Source: DASSKK01 sp035690495
Lineage (GTDB): Bacteria; Actinomycetota; Actinomycetes; Propionibacteriales; Nocardioidaceae
Length of the DNA: 64,000 nucleotides
NCBI GenBank assembly: GCA_035690495.1
Contig: DASSKK010000074.1
Location: 1-64,000, forward strand
Direction of reading: 5' to 3'
The translations under genes were made by a program, and so were the position numbers. The notes beneath the pieces are model-generated. The model made no database searches. It was not told where the DNA came from and saw nothing but the letters and a program-made list of their open reading frames with translations. Below, piece by piece: positions 33,407 through 40,933 of this stretch; positions within the stretch are counted from its first letter, which is position 1, and each line of letters starts with the position of its first letter.

Positions 33407-34897
33407 TCAGATGCCCGCCGCGTTGGCGTAGTACTGCTGGTCCTCGCGCCACCCCCCCATGCCCATCCCGATTCCGGAGACGTCCTCGACGTACTCGATG
33501 GCCGCGATCCATTTGACCATCTTGAAGCCGAGCTGGGTCTCGATGCGCAGTCGCAGCGGTGCACCGTGCTCGAGCGGCAGCGGCGCGCCGTTCATGTCCA
33601 GTGCGAGGATGGTCTGCGGGTTGGTGGCCAGGTAGCGCGGGATGGTCCCGTAGAAGAAGCCGTAGCGGCCCTCGCCCTCGGTCAGGCCCTTGTCGTCCAT
33701 CGCGTAGAAGACCACGTGCTTGGCCCGCGGCGAGACCCGGGCAAGCTCGGCGACCCGGCTCAGCGGGACCCCCGACCACTCGGCGACCGCGGTCCAGCCC
33801 TGGATGCAGTTGTGCTTGGTGATCTGCGCCTGCTCGCCGAGCCCACGCAGGTCCGACAGCGACAGCGACAGCGGCCGCTCCACCAGGCCGCCGACGCTGA
33901 GCCGATAGCCGCGGAACTCCTCGGCGGCCAGCGTGTCGTACTCCTGGCTGGTCGGGGGATAGCCGTTGACCCGGTGGTACGCCGATATGTCGCGCGGGCG
34001 GAACCGCTGCCGGGACGTGAACGTGCGCGAGATCGCGCCCTCGAAGCGGTCCACCATGAAGCCGAGCATCCGCTGGGTTGCCCGCCGGTAGCGAAGCGAG
34101 ACGACCGTGATCACCGTGTGGAATACCAGGATCGCGAAGATCCCGAGCAGCCCGACCGCCAAGGCGAGGGTGCGGTCGGCGTCGTCGCTGCCCAGCACGA
34201 TCGCGGCGAACTCCTTCGGCACGCCGTGGATGATCACCATGAACGTGTGCAGGGCGGTGAACCCCGCGAACGCGCACAGGCCCAGGAAGTGCAGACTGCG
34301 TGCGCCCTGCTTGCCGCCGAACAGCTTTCCGTAGCGGGGGAACCGGGCCAGCACCGACGGCGACATCGCCGCGCCGGTGAGGATCTGCACCGGGGCCAGC
34401 ACGAAGACCACCAGGAAGTAGGTGAGCTTCTGGGCGGGCTCGAACGGCTCGCCGGGGATCTTATCGGGGATCTGGAAGTGCAGGTAGGTGCCGACCGACC
34501 GGATCGAGTCGGGGACCAGCGACCAGTGCTCGGGGATCAAGTAGTGCCAGTAGCCGCTGGCGAAGACCAGCGCGACGTAGACCGCGCCGGTGAGGATCCA
34601 GAACTGCACGGTCATGAAGTGCCAGTGCCGGCCGAGGCCCAGGTTCTTCCTGCCCGGCAGGGCCAGCACCGGGCTCCAGGCCACCTCCTCGTCCAGCGAG
34701 GTCCAGCTCTTGCGTGAGTCGGCGCCGTACATCTTCTTCGACAACCGCAGCCACTCCCGGCCGGGCGGGCAGTCGTCGTGCCAGTACAGCTTCGGGAACG
34801 ACGAGAGCACCTCGAGGCCGGAGCGGGCGAGCAACAGCAGGAAGAAGATGTTGAGGAAGTGGGTCACGACGATCCACCACGGAAAGAACTCGACCAT
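33407..34897 (-). CDS. Cytochrome b561-like/sulfite-oxidase-like molybdoenzyme fusion
   Basis: A 496-residue protein uniting an electron-carrying membrane half and a catalytic half. Residues 1-280 hold about five helices with paired His (VVTHFLNIFFLLLL, FMTVQFWILTGAVYVALVF, SLHFLGLCAFAGFTALHTF and others) suited to two hemes. Residues 330-490 are an oxidoreductase molybdopterin domain: PLSLSLSDLRGL, ITKHNCIQGWTAVAEWSGVPL with the Mo-coordinating Cys, and GFKMVKWIAAIEYVED. It resembles MsrP-MsrQ joined in one chain, in reversed order. ATG 34897 has GAGAGG upstream. The domain's outside location is not certain because no Tat signal is present. Confidence 0.82.
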   Translation of the reverse strand: MVEFFPWWIVVTHFLNIFFLLLLARSGLEVLSSFPKLYWHDDCPPGREWLRLSKKMYGADSRKSWTSLDEEVAWSPVLALPGRKNLGLGRHWHFMTVQFWILTGAVYVALVFASGYWHYLIPEHWSLVPDSIRSVGTYLHFQIPDKIPGEPFEPAQKLTYFLVVFVLAPVQILTGAAMSPSVLARFPRYGKLFGGKQGARSLHFLGLCAFAGFTALHTFMVIIHGVPKEFAAIVLGSDDADRTLALAVGLLGIFAILVFHTVITVVSLRYRRATQRMLGFMVDRFEGAISRTFTSRQRFRPRDISAYHRVNGYPPTSQEYDTLAAEEFRGYRLSVGGLVERPLSLSLSDLRGLGEQAQITKHNCIQGWTAVAEWSGVPLSRVAELARVSPRAKHVVFYAMDDKGLTEGEGRYGFFYGTIPRYLATNPQTILALDMNGAPLPLEHGAPLRLRIETQLGFKMVKWIAAIEYVEDVSGIGMGMGGWREDQQYYANAAGI

Positions 34898-34994
34898 GGA
34901 CCGCCTCTCGATCACGGTGCTGGTGGCAGCCTCTGTGGGACACGCCGGCAGTACCCGCGGGTCGGTCCTGCAAACTCTGATCGCCGCGGGATCA

Positions 34995-35125
34995 GGCCGG
35001 CCGGTCGAGGATCCGCCGCTCCCGGGTGGTGAGGCTGCCGGTGACGGTGCACAGCAGCACTCGTGCCTCCGCGGCGGCGAAGCCGGTCGCTCGTCGGGGA
35101 TCAGCTCGCCGATCGTGCCGACGTC
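34995..35125 (-). pseudogene. Damaged partial copy of the SigB/F-type sigma gene
   Basis: Reading minus strand, DVGTIGELIPDE (35125-35090) and, after a frameshift, FAAAEARVLLCTVTGSLTTRERRIL (about 35079-35005) align with DTGTLGELIPAE and FDAAEARVVLSTVADSLTARERRIL of the intact sigma factor at 32128. Only the region 3.2-4.1 link is kept. The rest of 34898-35224 has no gene; a TACCCGCGGGT motif occurs near 34950. Confidence 0.8.
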
Positions 35126-35224
35126 TGTTTGTGCCAACCGGGTGCGGGTACTTCGCGAACACCACCCGACCCCCCCGCGACACACGTCCGTGCCGGGCAG
35201 ACCGGTTCAGCCCAGGAGGATCCT

Positions 35225-37099
35225 GTGACGAGTTCAGCCCAGCAGACCGTCGAGCACGCATCGGACCGAACGTCCGGTCAGCGTACCGACGGATGGGTGT
35301 TGCTGCGCGACTATGCCCTGCTGGGCGACATGGGTGCGGCCGCCCTGGTGGCCTCCGATGGTGCCATCGACTGGTTCGCCGCCCCCGCGATCGACTCGCC
35401 GCCGCTGTGCGCCGCCCTGCTGGACCCGCCGCACGGGGGGTCGATCTCGTTGTCGCCGTCCGTCCCGTTCCGGGTCACCCGCCGCTACCGGGACGACAGC
35501 CTGGTGCTGGAGACCACCTTCAGCACCGACGAGGGCGAGGTGAGGGTGACCGACGCGCTCGACCGCGGTGACTCGGGGCGGTTGCCGTGGACCGAGCTGG
35601 CTCGCCGGGTCGACGCGGTCGCCGGTGCCGTGCCGATGACCTGGTCGGTCCGGCCGGGCCACCGGCTCGGCACGGACCGACCCTGGTGCTTCGAGCGGGA
35701 CGGGGTGGCGGGGATCGTGGCCGGGGACCAGCAGTTGGCGGTGGTGGCCGACCGGATCGGTGCACCCCGCATCGGTCCTCACGGAGTGCATGGCGAGTTC
35801 GTCGCCGAGCAGGGCTCCTGCGGCCTGCTGGCGGTCGTGGCCGCGGCGGCAGGCCCGGTCTTCGTCCCCGACTCCGCCGACGTGTTCGATCGGATCGACC
35901 GGACCGCCGAGGACTGGCGCCGCTGGAGCGAGCGGATCGAGACCGACGTGGCCAGGCGCGACCTGGTGGTCCGCTCCGCGCTGACGATCAAGGCGCTCAC
36001 CTCGGACCGGACCGGCGCGATCGCCGGCGCGGCCACCACGTCGCTGCCCGAGAAGCTGGGTGGCAAGCGGAACTTCGACTACCGGTACTCCTGGATCCGG
36101 GACTCCTCGTTCGCGGTGGACGCGATGAGCCGGCTCGGTCTCAGCGAGGAGGTGCACGGCTCGGTGTCGTGGCTGGTCGCCGCCGCTAGCCAGCAGGTCC
36201 CCGACCTGCGGACGTTCTACGCGCTCGACGGGTCGGTGGCGGGCGCGCAGATGAGCCAGGTGGACGCGCCGGGATATAGGGACTCGCGGCCGGTGCACGT
36301 GGGGAACGCGGCCGCGTCCCAGACCCAGCTCGGCTGCTTCGGCGACCTGCTCGACGCGCTCTGGGGGCACGTGCAGTCCGGGGGGCAGCTGGACGATTCC
36401 ACTGCGGCGCTGGTGTGCGCGATGGCCGACCGGACCTGCCAGCTGTGGCGGCAGCCGGACGCCGGGCTGTGGGAGCTCGGCGACCAGCAGCACTACACGA
36501 TCTCCAAGATCGGGTGCTGGGTCGCGCTCGACCGTGCGCTGCGGATGGCCGATGCCGGACAGCTGGTCAGCACGCACCTGGATCGCTGGCGGGCCGAGCG
36601 CGAGGAGATCCGGCACTTCGTCGACGCCGAGTGCTGGTCGCAGGTCAAGGGCGCCTACACGTTCTACGCCGGCACCGACGAGCTCGACGCCGCGGTCCTG
36701 CTCGCGGCCCGGACCAGGTTCTGCGAGCCGGACGACGCCCGGCTGGCGAGCACGATCGACGCGATCCGCGCCGAGCTGACCGCCGACGGGCCGTTGCTGT
36801 TCCGCTACAGCGGCCAGCGGGGCGCCGAGGGGACGTTCACGGCGTGCTCATGCTGGCTGGTCGAGGCGCTTGCCTACGTCGGCCGGCTCGAGGAGGCCAC
36901 CGAGCTGTTCGACGGGGTGGCTGCCCGCGCCAACGACGTCGGGCTCTACTCGGAGGAGATGGACCCGACGACCGGAGAGCTGCTCGGCAACATCCCCCAG
37001 ACCCTGTCGCACCTCGCGCTGATCGGAGCCGCGACCGCACTGGTGCGCGAACAACCGCTCGTGACAACAACCCAGACATCGAGGAGAGGCAGCAGATGA
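35225..37099 (+). CDS. GH15 glycoside hydrolase, trehalase/glucoamylase type
   Basis: A 624-residue cytoplasmic enzyme. LLRDYALLGDMGAAALVASDGAIDWFAAP is the N-terminal signature of bacterial GH15 proteins. GGKRNFDYRYSWIRDSSF and the late SEEMDPTTGELLGNIPQTLSHLALIGAA carry the catalytic acids of the (alpha/alpha)6 barrel. Mycobacterial homologues are trehalases. GTG 35225 has AGGAGGA upstream. The stop overlaps the SDR start (ATGA), placing it first in a ten-gene coupled operon with an Mrp-like complex. Confidence 0.9.
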   Translation: MTSSAQQTVEHASDRTSGQRTDGWVLLRDYALLGDMGAAALVASDGAIDWFAAPAIDSPPLCAALLDPPHGGSISLSPSVPFRVTRRYRDDSLVLETTFSTDEGEVRVTDALDRGDSGRLPWTELARRVDAVAGAVPMTWSVRPGHRLGTDRPWCFERDGVAGIVAGDQQLAVVADRIGAPRIGPHGVHGEFVAEQGSCGLLAVVAAAAGPVFVPDSADVFDRIDRTAEDWRRWSERIETDVARRDLVVRSALTIKALTSDRTGAIAGAATTSLPEKLGGKRNFDYRYSWIRDSSFAVDAMSRLGLSEEVHGSVSWLVAAASQQVPDLRTFYALDGSVAGAQMSQVDAPGYRDSRPVHVGNAAASQTQLGCFGDLLDALWGHVQSGGQLDDSTAALVCAMADRTCQLWRQPDAGLWELGDQQHYTISKIGCWVALDRALRMADAGQLVSTHLDRWRAEREEIRHFVDAECWSQVKGAYTFYAGTDELDAAVLLAARTRFCEPDDARLASTIDAIRAELTADGPLLFRYSGQRGAEGTFTACSCWLVEALAYVGRLEEATELFDGVAARANDVGLYSEEMDPTTGELLGNIPQTLSHLALIGAATALVREQPLVTTTQTSRRGSR

Positions 37100-38103
37100 C
37101 ATCGGCACAGACACGCAAGGTAGCGGTGGTGACCGGGGGAACCGCCGGGGTAGGACGAGCGACCGTCCGGGAGTTCGCGAAGGCCGGCTACGACGTGGCG
37201 GTGCTCGCCCGCGGCCGCGCCGGCCTCGACGGGGCGGTGCGCGACGTGCAGGAGGCCGGTGGTCAGGGCCTGGGCGTGCCCACCGACGTCGCCGACTACG
37301 AGGCCGTCCAGGCGGCCGCCGACCGTGTCGAGTCCGAGCTCGGGGAGATCGACGTGTGGGTCAACGTGGCCTTCGTCGGCTCGCTGGCGTTCTCCTGGGA
37401 CACCTCGATGGAGGAGTTCCGCCGGATGACCGAGGTCACCTACTACGGGCAGGTGCACGGCACTCAGGCGGCGCTGCGGCGGATGCGCCCGCGCAACCGG
37501 GGCGTGATCGTCAACGTCTGCTCGGCGATGGCCTACCGGTCCATCCCACTGCAGTCGGCGTACTGCGGCGGTAAGCACGCGGTGGTCGGCTACTCCGAGT
37601 CGGTGATGACCGAGCTGGCGCATGAGAAGAGCAAGGTCAAGCTGTGCATGGTGCAGCTGCCCGGGCTGAACACGCCGCAGTTCAACTGGAACCTGAACAA
37701 GATGGGCGGCCACCCGATGCCGGTGCCGCCGATCTTCCAGCCGGACCTGCCGGCCAAGGCGATCGTGTTCCTCGCCGCCCACCCCCGCCGCAACATGTGG
37801 GTCGGCGTGTCGACGGCGTACACGATCCTGGCCGAGCGGGTCGCGCCCAAGCTGCTCGACGTCTACCTCGGCCGCACTGGGGTGAAGTCCCAGCAGACCG
37901 ACGGGGATTCCCCGCGGTGGGGGTCGAACGTGTTCGAGGCCCAAGACGAAGACACCGACCGAGGGGCACGCGGCGCGTTCGACGGACAGGCGCACGGCCG
38001 CGACCCGCTGTTGTGGGCGTCGATGCACCGCGGGGCGCTGATCGGCGGCCTGCTCGCGTCGGCGGGGGCGGGTCTGACCGCGGTGGCCCGCGCGCGGCGA
38101 TGA
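37096..38103 (+). CDS. Short-chain dehydrogenase/reductase
   Basis: A 335-residue SDR. Cofactor motif VVTGGTAGVGRATV, then NVAFVGS, catalytic Ser in NVCSAMAYRS and YCGGKHA (YxxxK). The C-terminus extends about 80 residues beyond the usual fold and ends with a possible membrane helix (ALIGGLLASAGAGLTAVA), so it may be membrane-attached. Overlaps both neighbours by 4 bp. Substrate unknown. Confidence 0.9.
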   Translation: MTSAQTRKVAVVTGGTAGVGRATVREFAKAGYDVAVLARGRAGLDGAVRDVQEAGGQGLGVPTDVADYEAVQAAADRVESELGEIDVWVNVAFVGSLAFSWDTSMEEFRRMTEVTYYGQVHGTQAALRRMRPRNRGVIVNVCSAMAYRSIPLQSAYCGGKHAVVGYSESVMTELAHEKSKVKLCMVQLPGLNTPQFNWNLNKMGGHPMPVPPIFQPDLPAKAIVFLAAHPRRNMWVGVSTAYTILAERVAPKLLDVYLGRTGVKSQQTDGDSPRWGSNVFEAQDEDTDRGARGAFDGQAHGRDPLLWASMHRGALIGGLLASAGAGLTAVARARR

Positions 38104-38519
38104 CCGAGCAGGCGATGCCGCTGGACGACCGTCGCCTCGACGGGATCGGTGCCCAGCAGTGCATCGATCGGCTCCGCGCGACATTGATGGGCGGTCGGGG
38201 GCCTGGTGCGACGGCGACCGAGCTCGCCGAGCACCAGCACGCGCGCACCGTCGTCGGGGCGGTGCCCGTGACTCTCGAACGGGAACGGGTGAGTCTGGGT
38301 GCCCGTGCAGCGAGGGGGGACACCGGTGCGGATACCACTGCCCGGCGCGCCACCACCGGCCTCGGCGTGAGTTCGCAGACCGATCGCAGATCCGAACAGG
38401 TCAAGCCGCAAGGGGACAGGCCGGTGCTCGCGTCGTTCGCCGTTGGGGTGCTGCTCGGAGCCGTGGCCGCGACAGTGGCGCGCGGGCGTCGACGATCGCG
38501 GACGGCAGAGACGCGATGA
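38100..38519 (+). CDS. Uncharacterised protein with C-terminal membrane helix
   Basis: A 139-residue protein that I do not recognise. Residues 1-100 are charged, with VTLERERVSLGARAARGDTG. A helix VLASFAVGVLLGAVAATVA precedes a basic end (RGRRRSRT), suggesting an anchored cytoplasmic domain. It is held in the operon by ATGA overlaps on both sides, which is the best evidence that it is real. Confidence 0.7.
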   Translation: MTEQAMPLDDRRLDGIGAQQCIDRLRATLMGGRGPGATATELAEHQHARTVVGAVPVTLERERVSLGARAARGDTGADTTARRATTGLGVSSQTDRRSEQVKPQGDRPVLASFAVGVLLGAVAATVARGRRRSRTAETR

Positions 38520-38983
38520 GACGCGCAGCCATCCTCTCCGCGGGATCTCTGCCGGTGGGGTGGGGCGGTTACCTGTTGTTGATGTACCCACCACCGCCAC
38601 TGGAGTACGCAGTCGGGTTCGTGGTCGCGGCGATCACCTCGGCCACCGTCTACGTCCTCATCTCCGTGGCAGGGCCGAACTGGTCCCGGCCGGGAGGAAT
38701 GGCGCGCGACCTCTCGGTCGTCCCCTGGCAGCTGCTCCGGGGCTACCTGCGGGTCGTCGCTGCCGGCCTCGCGGTGCACCACGGCCGGGTTCGCGGAGAG
38801 TTCCGCCGGGAGCCGGCGCGCGGCATCGGACGCGACGACTCCACGGCTGAGGCGGGCCGCGCATGGCGCGGCTGGGCGGGCTCGTTGGGCCCGGATCGGA
38901 TCGTGTGCGGCTTCCCGGACGACGACACAGTGCTGGTGCACGCTCTGGTGTCCGGACCTGGCCGGGCGGAGGCGGCCAAGTGA
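38516..38983 (+). CDS. mrpE: MrpE/MnhE-like subunit
   Basis: A 155-residue subunit of a Na+/H+-antiporter-like complex. Two N-terminal helices (LSAGSLPVGWGGYLLLMYPPP, LEYAVGFVVAAITSATVYVLISV), then a soluble C-terminal part with SLGPDRIVCGFPDDDTVLVHAL typical of MnhE. Starts the E-F-G-DUF4040-B-C-D block. Confidence 0.85.
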   Translation: MRRAAILSAGSLPVGWGGYLLLMYPPPPLEYAVGFVVAAITSATVYVLISVAGPNWSRPGGMARDLSVVPWQLLRGYLRVVAAGLAVHHGRVRGEFRREPARGIGRDDSTAEAGRAWRGWAGSLGPDRIVCGFPDDDTVLVHALVSGPGRAEAAK

Positions 38984-39237
38984 TCGCCTGGATCGTCGCG
39001 GCGGTCGTGCTGTCCGTCACGCTCGTCGCGGTCGGACTCGCGTGTGCGCTGGCGCGAAGCCATAGTGGCGGGCTGGTCTGGATGCAGATCGCGGGCGTTG
39101 TGGCCACGATGCTGCTGCTGGTGCTCGCAGAGCTGATCGGACGATCGATCGCGTTCGAGGCGCCGTTGGTGTTCGCCCTGATGTCGTTTGTCGGGGTGAT
39201 GGCGTTCCTGCGGCTGCACGGCCGGAGGCTGCGATGA
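38980..39237 (+). CDS. mrpF: MrpF/MnhF-like subunit
   Basis: An 85-residue protein with three helices: WIVAAVVLSVTLVAVGLACAL, WMQIAGVVATMLLLVLAELI and LVFALMSFVGVMAFLRL. Size and order fit MnhF. GTG start overlapping the mrpE stop. Confidence 0.83.
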   Translation: MIAWIVAAVVLSVTLVAVGLACALARSHSGGLVWMQIAGVVATMLLLVLAELIGRSIAFEAPLVFALMSFVGVMAFLRLHGRRLR

Positions 39238-39548
39238 CGATCCGCGACGTAGTGGCGGTGGTGCTGCTCGGTCTGGCAGTGGTCGGCGTGCTGGCCGCCT
39301 GTATCGGTGCGGTGCGCTCCGGGACCGCCTTGGAGGGCCAGCACTTCGTGTCCGCCGCCGGCACCGTCCCGCCGATTCTGCTCGCCGCCGCCGTCGTGGT
39401 CCGGGAGGGCGCGGCCAATGCCTCGGTGCTGGCGATCCTGACTGCTGCGGTGCTCGTGGCGATGGGGGCCGGCGCGACGGCCGCGTTCGCCCGGGCAGCC
39501 ACGGGCCAGGAGGGGCCGGAGCAGTCCGAGCAGTCGGTGGACCAGTGA
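39234..39548 (+). CDS. mrpG: MrpG/MnhG-like subunit
   Basis: A 104-residue protein with three helices (VVAVVLLGLAVVGVLAACIGA, PPILLAAAVVV, ASVLAILTAAVLVAMGAGA) and an acidic C-terminal tail (GQEGPEQSEQSVDQ). Matches MnhG in size and position. Confidence 0.83.
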   Translation: MTIRDVVAVVLLGLAVVGVLAACIGAVRSGTALEGQHFVSAAGTVPPILLAAAVVVREGAANASVLAILTAAVLVAMGAGATAAFARAATGQEGPEQSEQSVDQ

Positions 39549-39820
39549 GCGTCGTCGTTGCGGTGGTGCTGCTCGGCTGTGCCGCGCTGGGCACCGTTGT
39601 CGTGCTGGTCCGTGACCCGCTGCGCCAGGCCATGGTCGCCAGCGGCTATGGCGCCGCGTTGGTCGCCGTCTTCGTGGTGCTGCGCGCACCGGACGTCGCG
39701 CTCTCCGCGATCGTGGTGGTCGGTGCCGCCTCGCCGCTGTTGACACTCCTCGCCCTCTCGCGGATCTCGCTGGATGCCGGCGACGAAGACGACGCGGCTG
39801 ACGACGAGGCGGTCGGGTGA
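39545..39820 (+). CDS. DUF4040 subunit (MbhD/MrpA-C-terminal-like)
   Basis: A 91-residue protein with three helices (VVVAVVLLGCAALGTVVVLV, VASGYGAALVAVFVVL, IVVVGAASPLLTLLAL). DUF4040 is the separate counterpart of a segment within the large MrpA subunit and of MbhD of archaeal membrane-bound hydrogenases. C-terminus strongly acidic. Confidence 0.8.
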   Translation: MSVVVAVVLLGCAALGTVVVLVRDPLRQAMVASGYGAALVAVFVVLRAPDVALSAIVVVGAASPLLTLLALSRISLDAGDEDDAADDEAVG

Positions 39821-40584
39821 GCGCGAGGATGCGGCTGACCGTGTTCGCGGTCGCGGGTGCCAGCCTTGCGGTGCTGCTGGGCTACGCCGTATTCGGCCTC
39901 CCGCCCTTCGGCACCTTCCACGGCCCGTACACGGACTATCTGCTCGCCCATGCGGTCGGGCAGCGACATGGCACGAACGTCGTCGCCGCGGTCACCTTCG
40001 ACTACCGCGGGTTCGACACCATGGGGGAGGAGTTCATCTTGTTCTCGGCGGTCTCCGGCGTCGCCCTGCTGTTGCGCGCCAGCCGGGACAGCGAGTACGA
40101 GCGACCGGTCGACGCCCAGCCTGTCGAGTCGCTCACGGCGGTCGGTCTGCTCGCCTCCCCGGTGTTCGTGGTGGTGGGGCTGTGGCTGGTCGCCCACGGC
40201 CCGGTCACGCCCGGTGGCGGCTTCCAGGGCGGGGTGGTGCTGGCGGCGGGCGCCCTGCTGATCTACATCGCCGGTCAGTACCGAGGCTTCAGGACGGCGA
40301 CCGACGAGGCGGTCCTCGACGCCGCCGAGAGCGTGGGTGCCGGCGGGTTCATCGTCGTGGGGCTGGTCGGGATGGGACTCGGCGCCGCGTTCTTGCACAA
40401 CTTCCTGCCCTACGGCCGGATCGGGCACATCGACTCTTCCGGCGCGACGGCGGTGATCAATGCAGCGGTCGGCCTCGAGGTGGCGGCCGCGTTCGTGCTG
40501 CTGGTCACCGAGTTCACCGAGGAGGTCACCTCCGCACGGGCGCACCGCAAGCTCCGCGACGACGCCGACCGAGAGGGCGCTTGA
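39817..40584 (+). CDS. mrpB: MrpB-like subunit, fused MbhE-MnhB
   Basis: A 255-residue protein. Residues 1-90 resemble MbhE (YTDYLLAHAVGQRHGTNVVAAVTFDYRGFDTMGEEFILF); the rest is MnhB with VAHGPVTPGGGFQGGVVLAAG and LHNFLPYGRIGHIDSSGATAVINAAVGLEV. The HGP.TPGGGFQGG loop is diagnostic. Confidence 0.88.
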   Translation: MSARMRLTVFAVAGASLAVLLGYAVFGLPPFGTFHGPYTDYLLAHAVGQRHGTNVVAAVTFDYRGFDTMGEEFILFSAVSGVALLLRASRDSEYERPVDAQPVESLTAVGLLASPVFVVVGLWLVAHGPVTPGGGFQGGVVLAAGALLIYIAGQYRGFRTATDEAVLDAAESVGAGGFIVVGLVGMGLGAAFLHNFLPYGRIGHIDSSGATAVINAAVGLEVAAAFVLLVTEFTEEVTSARAHRKLRDDADREGA

Positions 40585-40585
40585 G

Positions 40586-40930
40586 ATGAGCTATCTCCCC
40601 TACGTCGTGGCCGTGTGGCTCCTGGTCGTCGGCCTTTACGGCGTCGTCACCTCCCGCAACCTGGTGCACCTCACCCAGTGCCTGGCGGTGGCGCAGTCCT
40701 CGTCGTACCTGCTGTTGCTGGCGATCGGCTTCCGCACGGGCGGGATCGCGCCGGTCTTCTCGGGTGTGTCGACCGGCCGCAAGGCCGTGGACCCGATCGT
40801 GCAAGCCCTGACGCTCACCGACGTCGTGGTCTCGGTGACCATCTCCGGGCTGCTGCTGGCGATCTCGGTGCAGGTGTTCAAGAGGCATCACTCCCTCGAC
40901 CCGGCCGCGGGCCGAGAGATGCAGGGCTAG
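40586..40930 (+). CDS. mrpC: MrpC/NuoK-like subunit
   Basis: A 114-residue protein with three helices; VTSRNLVHLTQCLAVAQSSSYLLLLAIGF and VDPIVQALTLTDVVVSVTISGLLLAISV show the NuoK/MnhC pattern PxxQALxLTxxV. Unlike its neighbours it starts 2 bp after the preceding stop. Confidence 0.87.
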   Translation: MSYLPYVVAVWLLVVGLYGVVTSRNLVHLTQCLAVAQSSSYLLLLAIGFRTGGIAPVFSGVSTGRKAVDPIVQALTLTDVVVSVTISGLLLAISVQVFKRHHSLDPAAGREMQG

Positions 40931-40933
40931 CAG

